Source: Phytophthora colocasiae (Eukaryota > Oomycota > Peronosporomycetes > Peronosporales > Peronosporaceae). From it: DNA of 64,000 nt. The first letter of the stretch is position 1. Every line of letters starts with the position of its first letter. The stretch is taken from NCBI GenBank assembly GCA_018806915.1, contig JAGKQI010000104.1:124001-188000 (forward strand), read 5' to 3'. The notes under the pieces were generated by a model. It had not been told where the DNA came from. It saw nothing but the letters and a program-made list of their open reading frames with translations, and searched no databases. Made by a program: the position numbers and the translations under genes. Shown here in pieces: positions 53,768-63,905 of the stretch.

Positions 53768-56761
53768 ATGGCGGCTGCACAACAAGTGCAGCGAGGAAGC
53801 TCTAAGCCCCCGAGGTTTGAAGGGACTTTTGAGTTGTACCAAGTGGAGCTGGAGCTCTACCTGGATGAACGTGAAGCATGGGGAGTGGTGACCGGAACAG
53901 AGACACGTCACGCCAATGATGCTGACCAACAAGAAATCTTTGACAGAAGAAATCGACTTGCCAAGGCTACGATCCTGCGCGGGTTGCGCGGGTGTCAAGA
54001 CGATGAGGTGAATAAGATCTGCACAATGGCTACCGCGAAGGAGATGTGGGACACTATCAAGGCAGACAAGACGCAGAGGGACTTCTCGTACGTGGCCCTA
54101 CTCAGAGCGCAGCTGTACAGCACTAAGCCTGAACCAGGACGGCCAATGACCGAGTACCTGACGACGATGCACCGGATTCGACAGCAGCTGGGCAGTAAGG
54201 GAACTACTCACGCCGTGGACGACGCAGAGATGCTGAGAGTCCTGACAATGGGGGTCACGTTGACTCACCCTGAGCTCGTTGAGCAATTTGACTTACCGGC
54301 TAGGCAAGGAACGCCATTGACACTTCAGCAGTTTACAAACGCTCTGAGGTCCAAAGACGAGCGAGTTCGAATGGTGGAGATCATGAGTGGCGGGAGTGGA
54401 GTAAATGGAAGTGCCGGGACGCCGCAAGTGGTGATGAGTGCAACCTCGACGACCGATGGGCAAGGAAAGAAACCCAAGGGAAACGGGGGAGCGTGGAAGA
54501 AACGGAAATGCTATCAATGTGGCAAAGTCGGGCATGTTCGGAATCAATGCTGGCACTATCTGAAGAAGACGAAGAAGGTGGAGAGTGACGAGCAGAAGAA
54601 AACCACTGAAAAGTCGGAGGGTAAGGACAAGAAGAAGAAGAGCAAGAAGAAGGACAACGCTGAGGACAGACCGGGAGTGCGGAGCAACATGCTGATACTG
54701 AATGAGAATGCACCCGAGATCGTTCGCAAGTACGCGAGCAGCAGCAGCAGCGACGACGAAGACGATGGAGACTTTCCTATGGTTGGCATGGTAGTGAAGG
54801 ATAACCAGACGTGCAACAGAAGCTCATGGATGCTGGACTGCGGCAGTTCAACGCACGTGTGCGTGAACAAGGAGCTCTACTCAAGCGTGAAGAAGTCTAA
54901 AGCGATGTTCAAGGTGTGGACAGGCGAAGTCACAAAAGGAGTGATGTGCGGGACGGTGAAGCTCGACGTACCGGGCAGGAACGGCAGTACGACTGTGGTG
55001 GAACTGAAGGACGTGGAGTTTTCGCCTGCTGGAACTGTGAACTTGATTAGCCTCGGGAAGATGGAGAGCAGTGGCTGGACTCCGTCGTTTAGCCAGGCCG
55101 GTGTGACGCCTCGAAGATGCTGGTTGGACTCGGCGGATGGGCGACTGGAATTCGTGAAGAGTGGGTCGCATTACTGGTTGAAGACTAAATTGCCGGTGGT
55201 CATGGTGATGTCCACGCTCAACGCCGATGCCAGCCCATTGATGAGGTGGCACGAGCGGTTGGGGCACCTGAATGTAGCTGCCATCAAGAGTATGGTAGAC
55301 AACAACGTGGTGGACGGCATGGACATCCCGAAGGACTTGTTCAAGAAGAACTTTCAGTGTTTGACCTGCATGTCGGCGAAGCGACGTCGAATGTCATACA
55401 AGAAGAGCGCAAAAGACAAACGAACCAAGGTGAATTACGAGCGCTTAATGTCTGACACTTGTGAAATGGGAAAATTCATACCTGGCTCTGGAGGGATTCG
55501 ATACTTTCAGATTATACAGGATGAAGGCTCCAGGTTCAAGTGGTGCTATCCTATCCAGAGGAAAAGCGACGCGAACGTCAACACAATTGCGCTAATAAAG
55601 AAGCTGATCGCCCAAGGACACAGAGTTAAGACTTTCTCGAGCGACGGAGGTGGAGAGTTCGTGAATGCAGAATTAGAGACCTTTCTTGAGCTGCATGGGA
55701 TCGACTTTGTGCCGACTCACGCGTATACTCCAGAGGAGAACGCGCTGGTTGAGAAGATGAATGGCCTCCTGGCCAACAAGACCAGAACAGCAATGCAAGC
55801 GGCAGGAATGCCTGCGAAGTTGTGGCCGGAGGTACTACGCTACATCGTGGATATCGACAACATGAGTGCTACCAAAGCACTGGACGGGAAGACCCCGTCA
55901 GAGAAACTCTATGGCAAAAAGCCAGACTTGGCTAAGATTCGAGTGTGTGGTGCTGTTGGGTTCGTATATGTACCAAAGAGAAAGGACAAGCTCAGCCCAA
56001 AGGCGGAACCAGCGTTGCTGCTAGGATTCTCGCACACTGCACCCGGATACAGGCTGTTACACCTTCGTACGGGCCGAATAGTAGAGTCCAGGGATGTGAA
56101 GTTTCGTGAAGACGTGACAGTGAGCAGGAAGTACGTGGACGCGTTGCTGGTGGGCAAGCACAAGAACTACGACTACATACCATTTGTGCCCCTACCGGTG
56201 GAATTTGTGGCTGATGGAGACGTGCACGAGCGTGCAACCAGTATAATTAGGAGCAGTTTACCGAAGGAATTGAGTGCTGAGTGCTGTGTTCCTGAGACGA
56301 ATGCAGAAGCAGAATCCTCGTCCAGCGATGAATCGGAAGCTGGAGAAATGATAATTCAGGCAGCAGGAGCTGCGCGTGCACCGAGAAGGAGAGGACGGCG
56401 ACAACAGCAGAACCAACCATTGCGGAGATCTGCAAGAGTGCGACAGCAAAATGTGAGGCTGAGTGGCTACCAATTACTGACAGAAGAAGAAGTGGATGAG
56501 CCTACCAGTGTGGATGAAGCGATGAATTCACCACAATGGAAGCAGTGGGAAGAGGCCCTGAAGAAAGAATACGAGTCGCTGGTCAAGAACAAGACCTGGG
56601 TCAAAGTTGACAGGCCTAAGGGCTCAGACGGAGTATACGTCAAAGTCATGACAACAAAGTGGGTCCTGAAGGTCAAGCGAGATGAACATGGAAGAGTGCA
56701 ACGCTACAAAGCGAGACTGGTCGTGCATGGCTACGAGCAACGATTCGGATATGAGTATTGA
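53768..56761 (+). CDS. Copia gag-PR-IN and start of RT (first part of pol)
   Basis: A 997-aa reading. An N-terminal gag region (UBN2-type; LYQVELELYLDEREAW) leads to a CCHC zinc knuckle (CYQCGKVGHVRNQCWH, ~248-263), a Lys-rich linker, the protease active site DCGSSTHV (~357, where DSG is more usual), the integrase HHCC finger (HERLGHL ... CLTC, ~492-535), and the integrase core with Asp in LMSDTCEMG, Asp in SSDGGGEF and Glu in YTPEENALVEKMNG. The first RT block (WVLKVKRDEHGRVQRYKARLVVHGYEQRF) is reached before the frame ends at a stop caused by a one-base loss at about 56759. Except for that shift it looks functional. Confidence 0.88.
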   Translation: MAAAQQVQRGSSKPPRFEGTFELYQVELELYLDEREAWGVVTGTETRHANDADQQEIFDRRNRLAKATILRGLRGCQDDEVNKICTMATAKEMWDTIKADKTQRDFSYVALLRAQLYSTKPEPGRPMTEYLTTMHRIRQQLGSKGTTHAVDDAEMLRVLTMGVTLTHPELVEQFDLPARQGTPLTLQQFTNALRSKDERVRMVEIMSGGSGVNGSAGTPQVVMSATSTTDGQGKKPKGNGGAWKKRKCYQCGKVGHVRNQCWHYLKKTKKVESDEQKKTTEKSEGKDKKKKSKKKDNAEDRPGVRSNMLILNENAPEIVRKYASSSSSDDEDDGDFPMVGMVVKDNQTCNRSSWMLDCGSSTHVCVNKELYSSVKKSKAMFKVWTGEVTKGVMCGTVKLDVPGRNGSTTVVELKDVEFSPAGTVNLISLGKMESSGWTPSFSQAGVTPRRCWLDSADGRLEFVKSGSHYWLKTKLPVVMVMSTLNADASPLMRWHERLGHLNVAAIKSMVDNNVVDGMDIPKDLFKKNFQCLTCMSAKRRRMSYKKSAKDKRTKVNYERLMSDTCEMGKFIPGSGGIRYFQIIQDEGSRFKWCYPIQRKSDANVNTIALIKKLIAQGHRVKTFSSDGGGEFVNAELETFLELHGIDFVPTHAYTPEENALVEKMNGLLANKTRTAMQAAGMPAKLWPEVLRYIVDIDNMSATKALDGKTPSEKLYGKKPDLAKIRVCGAVGFVYVPKRKDKLSPKAEPALLLGFSHTAPGYRLLHLRTGRIVESRDVKFREDVTVSRKYVDALLVGKHKNYDYIPFVPLPVEFVADGDVHERATSIIRSSLPKELSAECCVPETNAEAESSSSDESEAGEMIIQAAGAARAPRRRGRRQQQNQPLRRSARVRQQNVRLSGYQLLTEEEVDEPTSVDEAMNSPQWKQWEEALKKEYESLVKNKTWVKVDRPKGSDGVYVKVMTTKWVLKVKRDEHGRVQRYKARLVVHGYEQRFGYEY

Positions 56762-58326
56762 AGACGTACTCACCTGTTGCACGATGGATGACAATGCTAC
56801 TTATCTTGCTATTGGCTATGATTTTAGGGCTGGACGTGGACCAAGTGGACTTCGAGACGGCTTTCCTGAACAGCGACATTGACGATGCAGAGATCTACGT
56901 GGAGCAGCCGATTGAATTCAGTGACGGAACGGACCAAGTGTACCGGTTGCTGAAGGGCATCTACGGACTAAAACAAGCAGCACGGCTGTGGTATCAAACC
57001 TTGCACAAGCGTTTGGAGGCGCTGAAACTGAAGAGGAGCACGTTTGACGTCGGCTTGTACTACAAGTGGGTCGACGGAAGACTGCTGATGGTGACAGTGT
57101 ACGTCGACGACGTAATGATTATTGGAGATCGGGAAGACATCGACCAGCTGAAGGACGAGCTGAAGATGCAGTTTGCGCTAAAGGACTTAGGCAAGGTGCA
57201 CTATCTGCTCGGAATGGAGGTTCGCTATGAACCGGGGAAGTTGCTATGCCTCTCTCAAACGGCATATATCGATAAGGTGCTGAGGAGATTCCAGATGACA
57301 GATGCAAAGACGGTGAGATCGCCTCAACAACACAATGAGAAGGTGATGACACTTGAGCGAGATGAGACGAAAATTAACGACAAAGAGGTGAAATATCAGG
57401 AGCTGATTGGTGCATTACAATACCTTGTGACCTGCACGCGACCGGACATCGCGAACGCGGTGCGAAACCTGAGCAGGCATACGGGGAGCTACACGAAGAA
57501 GAACTTCGCTGCCGCGAAGAGAGTGCTGAGGTACCTGCGAGGGACGAGAACCTATGGGCTGACCTACATGCACAGTGACACTGAGCCGAGCAATGCACTG
57601 CAAATAAGTGCGTTTAGCGACGCGGATCACGCTAACTGTCCCGACACGTCAAGGTCGGTTACTGGATACGTATTGAAGCTGTGTGGTCACAGTTTCGGCT
57701 TCAAAAGCAAGATGCAGAGTTCAGTAACGGATGACACCTGCAAGTCGGAGCTGGTAGCTGCTAGCATGTGTGTGGAGGACTTGCTGTGGGCACGCAAGCT
57801 ACTGAAGGAGCTCAGATTGGAACAGGAGATTGGACTCCTGCTGATGGACAACCAGAGTGCGATCAAGGTGTCATCAGATGCTGGGAACTTTGATGGAGTG
57901 AGGCGCTTTGCGAAAAAGAGCCGGAAAATCGCTGAGCTGGTGGCCAAGGAGAATTTGATGGTGGAGTATGTCTCGACGGAAGAGAACGTCGCAGATATTT
58001 TCACTAAGGCTCTTGGACCCCAGCGATTCGAGAAGCTTAGAGAGAAGCTTGGTGTGAGAGATGTGAAGGGCGCAGAAGAACGCCGGAATAATGAGGACGT
58101 GAAAGATCGTCTACACGATGTTAAAGGCGCAGAGGAGCGTCAAAGCGTGAAACTGGCTAAGTGCCAGAATAAGGAAGCCGTTGTGATGCGGCGCAAAACG
58201 TTGGCAGAAGATCGGAGCGGAGACGCTACCGAAGCTGACGGAAGGCAATCACCGGGTAGAGTTCGGCTTCGAGCTGATGTTACAGGTCGGCTTAGTGCTG
58301 ATCATGGTGATGACACGGAGGCTTAG
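56758..58326 (+). CDS. Copia RT and RNase H (second part of pol, shifted frame)
   Basis: This frame continues the polyprotein directly after the frameshift, beginning KTYSPVARW. It carries RT motifs QVDFETAFLNSDI, LLKGIYGLKQAARLW and the catalytic YVDD (about residue 115), then the RNase H domain (AFSDADHANCPDTSRSVTGY, CKSELVAASMCVEDLLWARKLL, MDNQSAIKVSSD) and ENVADIFTKAL. A repetitive charged tail (VKGAEERR / VKGAEERQ) precedes the stop. The ATG at 56758 is accidental; the true protein would be gag-pol in one frame or translated by frameshifting. Confidence 0.85.
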   Translation: MKTYSPVARWMTMLLILLLAMILGLDVDQVDFETAFLNSDIDDAEIYVEQPIEFSDGTDQVYRLLKGIYGLKQAARLWYQTLHKRLEALKLKRSTFDVGLYYKWVDGRLLMVTVYVDDVMIIGDREDIDQLKDELKMQFALKDLGKVHYLLGMEVRYEPGKLLCLSQTAYIDKVLRRFQMTDAKTVRSPQQHNEKVMTLERDETKINDKEVKYQELIGALQYLVTCTRPDIANAVRNLSRHTGSYTKKNFAAAKRVLRYLRGTRTYGLTYMHSDTEPSNALQISAFSDADHANCPDTSRSVTGYVLKLCGHSFGFKSKMQSSVTDDTCKSELVAASMCVEDLLWARKLLKELRLEQEIGLLLMDNQSAIKVSSDAGNFDGVRRFAKKSRKIAELVAKENLMVEYVSTEENVADIFTKALGPQRFEKLREKLGVRDVKGAEERRNNEDVKDRLHDVKGAEERQSVKLAKCQNKEAVVMRRKTLAEDRSGDATEADGRQSPGRVRLRADVTGRLSADHGDDTEA

Positions 58327-58328
58327 TT

Positions 58329-58337
58329 CCGGGGGAG
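58329..58337 (+). other. Polypurine tract of copia element
   Basis: CCGGGGGAG ends exactly at the right LTR and would prime plus-strand synthesis. Confidence 0.6.
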
Positions 58338-58693
58338 TATGAGTTTGTGGGCCGTGGGTCCACACTCGGGTTCTACCCGATGGAGAACTTTCGCCTGTGT
58401 CAAGAATCGTCACTCTGGTCACGGAGAGACGAGAAGGGTGGAGACCATCTTGATGGATGCGTTCTCTGCTCTAAAGGGGGTTTTGTTGCCTGTGGCTTTC
58501 CCCCTCTTGCTGTAGTAATAGCAGCAAGTAACTATCAATACCACTTTGGGTTTTACCCTGAACTACACACTTCACTACTTCTTACCTGCTTCGCTAGGAG
58601 ACCAAGTGGACACCGACTCGCAGCCTTGAGGAGACGCTGAAGAACCTGACGGAGAACGCCAAAGCACTGAACAAGACCGCGCAGAAGCTGCTA
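58338..58693 (+). repeat. Right LTR of copia element (356 bp)
   Basis: Appears identical to the left LTR. The host duplication TTGCA follows at 58694. Confidence 0.88.
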
Positions 58694-58698
58694 TTGCA
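58694..58698. repeat. Target-site duplication TTGCA, right copy
   Basis: Matches 53345-53349 exactly. Confidence 0.8.
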
Positions 58699-59412
58699 CA
58701 CCCACTAGATCTTGCCATACAAAACTGGGTCAGCAGAAACACTGCTTTCAAAACGGCAATGATATAATATCCTAAAAATCCTTGCCAACTTATTTTTTTC
58801 TATCCTACCGCAACATCACGTTCTTGTACATTGGCCAGTCCCTGCCGTTCCACTGGAACTTCCAGCCCTTCGGCTTATCGTGCATGCACCAGACTGGTCA
58901 GCATGCTGTCGGCCCACTACAACAACGTGCTTCTGTTGCCAATTCTGACGACGGCAGACGCGTAGTGGATGGAGGTAGCATCAGACGCTACTACCCGAGT
59001 CTACCCCGGATGAAGACTCAAGTCCTGTCCAAGAAGAGGAAGACTCGCAGCCGAGACGTGAACGCCGCTGCGAACTTGGAGAAAGCTAGTTCGAGAACTA
59101 GTTCTCTCCTATCGGCGAGCCTTCGTCGAGGAGTCCTGTCAGACTACTGACGTTAAAGGCCCAAGAGTATCTAGGCTAGCTATAGCGATAGTTGTTAAAC
59201 TAGGTAGACTCGTAAGGCACGAGATCCTTCATTTTCTGAAAAGACGCTACAAAATAAATGATTTGAATTTCCAATTAAGTACGACACACCACGATCATTT
59301 TCTACGGACCGTACTTAGCCGAGAGTAGAACGGTGTGATGTGTTTGCGCATTTGGCTTTGGTTGCAACTTGCAGGCCACGAGCTTCAGACGCCACACTCG
59401 ACATTCGGCAAG
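58699..59412. other. Intergenic region after copia element
   Basis: A 122-codon frame (58782-59150, +) has a basic/serine C-terminal part but no recognisable domain, and may be a relic. A palindrome (GAGAACTAGTTCTC) lies near 59093. The promoter of the ILV6-like gene should be at its right end. Nothing else is supported. Confidence 0.4.
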
Positions 59413-60403
59413 ATGCTGCGGAGATCTGTGCTGCCATTGGCGCGTCGCGCCTTCCCGCGGTCTACGGCCACCCTCGCGCCGTCCTGTGCTGCGCCAAAGT
59501 ACTTCTCGCGCGCCTTCAGTGTGGCGGATCAAAGCCAGCGCCATGTGATCGCCGCTTTGGTGGTCAACCAACCTGGTTGTCTGGCCGAGATCGCTAACCT
59601 CTTCGCCGCTCGAGGTAGGCAAGGTTACCACAAAAATGATATAGTAGGGAGATGTTTAACTTGTTGGTCGTTTTGTTTGTTGCAGGTTATAACATTGACA
59701 GTCTCGTGGTGGGCCGCACGGAGGTCGAGGAGCTCTCCCGGATGACGGTGGTCGTCAATGGCACTGCGGAGAGTGTCGTTAACGTATGGCTAGTCATTTA
59801 CAGAGGGAAGGTTGATTGAGAGGTGACTAATAGCATATTGTGCTCTATTATAGATGAAGAAGCAGCTCGAGGACGTCGTGTACGTGGCTGTGGTCAACAT
59901 CCTCAGCAGCGGCAAGAACGCCGAGAAGAACTACGTCGAGCGCGACCTGATGCTGGCCAAGGTGTCCACGGCCGGTACGTTCTATTTGCTGATACTGTCT
60001 GAAGTAGCAGTGCTGAATCAGCACTGCTGATAGCCTCACCACCGAAATTTTGTGCATGGACCTTACACTAACTCTTGCTGATGTGCTGCAACGTGCAGAA
60101 GCTGGATCCCGCGCCGAGGTGGTGGAGCTCGCCAACCTGTTCGACGCTAAGGTGATCGACGTACGACCGCACCAAGTGATGGTCCAGTTGGCTGGCACGC
60201 CTGGCCGCATTGAGGCCTTCCTGGACCTGCTAAAGCCTCTGGGTATTACGGAGATCCACCGCAGTGGAGTTATCGCCATGGCCCGCAGCACCAGTGTGAC
60301 TGACAAACTGGGAGATCTTTCCACTTTTGAGGGCGCCACGCGTACGCTTCTAGATGAGGCTGACGATGTAGACATTGACGTCTCCCGTCTTCCTCCTGGA
60401 TAA
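59413..60403 (+). CDS. ILV6: Acetolactate synthase small (regulatory) subunit
   Basis: Four exons, 59413-59614, 59686-59783, 59854-59974 and 60099-60403, give 241 aa. An Arg/Ser/Ala-rich N terminus (MLRRSVLPLARRAFPRST) looks like a mitochondrial presequence. The ACT domain follows ([34 protein letters not shown], then the MTVVVNG strand), a linker with KNYVERDLMLAKVS, and the second, ALS-SSU C-terminal domain (RAEVVELANLFDAKVIDV, GRIEAFLDLLKPLGITEIHRSGVIAMAR). This subunit activates the catalytic acetolactate synthase and gives feedback control by branched-chain amino acids in valine/isoleucine/leucine synthesis. All splice phases agree and rebuild the conserved ACT sequence across each junction. 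Length is short but normal for a single-unit small subunit with two domains. Confidence 0.93.
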
Positions 60404-61441
60404 GCGCGAAAGAGGATGTCGGTAGTGTTTTCGGTACACATTTTTTCTTCTTGGTTAAGGCATACGGACGGCGTGTGTGAAGTTGCATACTAGTGTGCTT
60501 AAGAGGAGAAACCATTCTTACTCGTAATCAAAGTCAAATTGCTACCAGATATTGTTGTGCCGGTGTGAAGTCCATACTGTGGACGATGTTCCGGTGATGC
60601 GGGCGCAATTGCGGCGGAATTCCAGTGACGGGATCCTTTGGTCGTTATGTTGCTGTGTTAACTTAAAAAAACGGAGACTCTGCTGGTGCTATTCAATCCC
60701 AACTGCATTGTACCCCGTGATCTTCGATCTCGTTTTGTAGGCAATTGCCTTGTACAAGTCCTACGCGGCTTGTTTAGAATTCAATTTTGTTGAACCGGTT
60801 GTACTACCAGATCATTTCCAACATGGTCTCTATCTTTGTTGTTCATACAATACGTATTACCGATACTACATGTAGTTGTGTTAGGCATGAGCTGATCTGC
60901 ACGTCCAAAGACAACGCTTATAAATTATTACGTACACATCATGGCGCCATACTTGATAGTCACACGACGCCATAACAAGAAACTGGGAAGTTGTCAACAG
61001 ATCGATGCATTGAGCAGGCGAAAAGTTTTATAGCGCTTGACCCTTCCGGTAGATTATACAGTACGCATGATGGTACCATGCTTGTTGATTGCGCCCGCTG
61101 TCATGCCCATCAAACAAAATATGGTAATGAGTAAGCTTATCAAACAACGGGCAGCACCTTCGACTTTGACTGCCACGGCGGAAGTTCCACCGACTGTGGC
61201 CTAGGCACAGTCGATCTCCATGTCAATCCGAGGATCGGTTACGAGTCGTAACATACTGTACGAGTTACGACCATTATGAATGAAGATCACGACCAAAAAT
61301 AGTTGCTGAACCCATGCAGAAACAGTGCTCTGATGACTCCATGGTCCAATCAGATGCTTTTGACTGAGCTTCCAGGAATGTTGTTAGTTGCTCAATAAAT
61401 CACTTCTGTATCTGCAGCATCGAGAACTCGACACCTTCCAG
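60404..61441. other. About 1 kb of intergenic DNA without supported genes
   Basis: AT-rich in places, with scattered short frames. No conserved protein, tRNA or repeat family was recognised. The right end should hold the carboxypeptidase promoter; an acceptor-like TATCTGCAG at about 61414-61421 could belong to a 5' leader intron. Confidence 0.4.
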
Positions 61442-63145
61442 ATGTATCTCCGCTCGGATCCGCTGAACGAGACGCTGCCGCTCACGCATGGACTACGCTC
61501 CCGTCAGACGCCGCCAGCAGAGCGACGTCTACTGTCGAGCACGGGGAGACGCTTCATCCGCTATGGCATCGCTTGCCTCCTCTTTCTGGCTATAGGAGAC
61601 CTCATGGTGACGCTGCAGCGGTCGCTACAGACAGAGAACCTCATCCGTACGGGCAAACGCACAGCCATGCCAACTGTCATGGAAGACTCAGCCGACGCCG
61701 AGACGCCGGAGCTCACCAGCGAACCTTTTCCAGGCTCCACTGACGAAATTCTAACGCTCGTGGGTAAACCCAGCGAGTACACAGCAAGACTCTTCTCGGG
61801 GTACTTGTCACTAAATAACGGGGGTCACGCCTTTTACTTCTTAGCCGAGTCACAAAGCTCCACGTCCCAGTCTGACCCCGTGCTACTGTGGCTAAATGGC
61901 GGTCCTGGTGCCAGCTCTCTCTCGGGCTGCTTCTCCGAAAACGGTCCGCTGTTGGTCAATGAGGACGGGAAGACTCTCCGAGTGAACAAATTCGCATGGA
62001 ACCAGAAGACCAATTTACTTTGCATTGAATCGCCTGTAGGTGTCGGCTTCAGCTACAATTCCAGTGGAGTGTACGAGGCTGACGACCACTCCCAAGCTCA
62101 GGATCTCTACGATGCGCTGCAGAAATTCTACGTGAAGTTCCCCTGGCTACGGGAGAACGATTTTGTTGTGTCTGGAGAGAGTTATGGGGGAGTTTATGTG
62201 CCAACCACAGCACTCGCCATTCTAAACGGCAATGCGGCGACATCAGACAAGTCACAACACATTAACCTGAAGAAGTTTGTGGTGGGCAACGGTGTGAACG
62301 AGTATATGGGACTGTCGACAGTTATGTTCGCGTACTATCATGGGTTGCTTAGCACGGAGATGTACCAGAACTTCCGAGCCAAATGCCCTGATTCCCACGA
62401 GTTTGAAAAGAGCCCTCTCGTCATGCCAGGGATCAGCGAAGGTGACTCTAAGTGCATTTCGGCAACTACAGACATCTTCACCTCGTTGATTTATAGCCAC
62501 ATCAACATGTACGATGTGTACAGCTCGTGCGCTGGATCGCCCAAGGATGACATTGAGCGTCTTGTGAAGGAGATATTAACGCCGTCGACGCCTGGCAAGC
62601 TGCCACACCCGATTGGCAACACACTAGACTTGTGCTTGGACAATGGACATCTCGAGTCGTACTTCAACCTGGCGGAGGTTCGTGATGCGATGCACGCAAA
62701 CCCAGCACTTGCACATTGGAGTGCTGACGCTCTGACAACAGCGAGTATGGATGCGCTTGGCTCTATCCTCGGTGTTGATCACCCGATGCTGCAACATCCT
62801 CAAATGTTGAAGTATACGCCTACACTTAATGGGGAAGTGACGCCCCTGTGGCGCGAGCTGCTTAAAAACGGAGTGACGGGGGTTATTTACCACGGTGACG
62901 CAGACGCAGTCTGTAATGCTCTGGGTGGGCTTTGGGCTGTGGAGTCACTGGGTCTTCCGAGATTGGCACCACGCGCAGCCTGGTCTTACATGGAGGGAGA
63001 CTCGAAGCAAACGGGAGGCTTTGTGGAGAAGTTTGAAGGGATCACGTATGTGACCGTGAAGGGAGCAGGACATCTCGTTCCGATGTCGGAGCCTGAGGAG
63101 GCAAAGCAAATGCTTGATTTATTCGTGATCGACGACTTGGAGTAA
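61442..63145 (+). CDS. Serine carboxypeptidase (S10), type II membrane-anchored
   Basis: A single-exon protein of 567 aa from the ATG at 61442 (the upstream frame has no ATG). A short basic N terminus precedes one membrane span (about 42-60, YGIACLLFLAIGDLMVTL), so the catalytic domain should face the lumen or outside. S10 landmarks are WLNGGPGASSLSG, ENGPL, WNQKTNLLCIESPVGVGFSY, the nucleophile Ser in GESYGGVYVP (S247), Asp in YHGDADAVCN (D486) and His in GAGHLVPMSEP (H544). These enzymes remove C-terminal residues from peptides, usually in acidic vacuoles. A signal anchor in place of a cleaved signal peptide is less usual for the family. Confidence 0.93.
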   Translation: MYLRSDPLNETLPLTHGLRSRQTPPAERRLLSSTGRRFIRYGIACLLFLAIGDLMVTLQRSLQTENLIRTGKRTAMPTVMEDSADAETPELTSEPFPGSTDEILTLVGKPSEYTARLFSGYLSLNNGGHAFYFLAESQSSTSQSDPVLLWLNGGPGASSLSGCFSENGPLLVNEDGKTLRVNKFAWNQKTNLLCIESPVGVGFSYNSSGVYEADDHSQAQDLYDALQKFYVKFPWLRENDFVVSGESYGGVYVPTTALAILNGNAATSDKSQHINLKKFVVGNGVNEYMGLSTVMFAYYHGLLSTEMYQNFRAKCPDSHEFEKSPLVMPGISEGDSKCISATTDIFTSLIYSHINMYDVYSSCAGSPKDDIERLVKEILTPSTPGKLPHPIGNTLDLCLDNGHLESYFNLAEVRDAMHANPALAHWSADALTTASMDALGSILGVDHPMLQHPQMLKYTPTLNGEVTPLWRELLKNGVTGVIYHGDADAVCNALGGLWAVESLGLPRLAPRAAWSYMEGDSKQTGGFVEKFEGITYVTVKGAGHLVPMSEPEEAKQMLDLFVIDDLE

Positions 63146-63250
63146 CGTAGAGGAGTGAATACCACGCCATAACAAATTGGTGTCAAGATTGTTCGAAGAA
63201 GTTTGGAATTACGTAGTTTTTCAAAGTAATGTGAAGGAAGGTGAAGGTTC

Positions 63251-63905
63251 TCAAATGATGTCGCCGCCAAAAATGAATCGTAGGATTCGGAGATACGTCG
63301 GCTTGAAATAACGTGCTGGGCTTGACATGATGAGCGACATGGACAGGCAGAACAGCACAACCTCGCTGTGCTTCACATAGCGGACAAGACCCCGACGCTT
63401 CAAAAGTTGCCACACGATGTCGAGTGCGCGTGGAAAGCAATACAACATTAACTCGAATCGGCGCTTGGTATGCTCGAAGAACAGAGCACCGCCGGTTGCA
63501 ATCTGACCAGTACACAGGCATTAGAAGATCAGTGCAGGTCGTGATTCCAGTACAGATACAACTTACCCCAGCAGCGAGTGAGGTTGCAGCAAAGTCTCGA
63601 TGGAACGCATTGCGGGCTGTGCAAATTACCAATTTAACCACCGTCTGATGAAACACACAACAAGTCAGCATTTACTTGGAGTAGTCATCCTATAGTCATG
63701 CAATGCACTAACCTGGTATGATGTGAGAAACGCTGATGAGCAAAGCGCTGCATAAGAGATTCGTGCGGTTGTAGACACTGGAGCTCCCTGGAGCTGCTGA
63801 AAGCGAAAGAACATCGCAGGGAGAAAGTGGACTGGAAGGTAGATCTGCATTGACCTCCCCAATCCGTTGATCCATTCCTTAATGGCATGCGTCACGCAAG
63901 ACTCC
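63251..63905 (-). CDS. TMEM135: TMEM135-like membrane protein, C-terminal part (partial)
   Basis: Three 3' exons on the minus strand, 63905-63713, 63644-63567 and 63502-63251, joined by GT-AG introns in phase, give about 174 aa. The first exon starts at an acceptor, so the gene continues upstream, into or past the window edge. The reading AIKEWINGLGRSMQIYLPVHFLPAMFFRF...TARISYAALCSSAFLTSYQ matches TMEM135-type proteins (G-x-YLPVH-x-P-x-x-FR, R-x-AA-x-SSAFL). Later exons add IATGGALFFEHTKRRFELMLYCFPRALDIVW and more hydrophobic helices. In animals TMEM135 is a multi-pass protein linked to mitochondria and peroxisomes. The N-terminal half is not visible, so the family call rests on this part. 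Confidence 0.68.

Larger units (their letters stand above)
53350..58693 (+). mobile_element. Full-length Ty1/copia LTR retrotransposon
   Basis: A 5,344-bp element with two 356-bp LTRs, 5-bp target duplication (TTGCA), primer-binding site at 53706, polypurine tract at 58329-58337, and a gag-pol reading split by one frameshift. Domain order PR-IN-RT-RH identifies Ty1/copia. Identical LTRs point to a very recent insertion. Confidence 0.92.
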
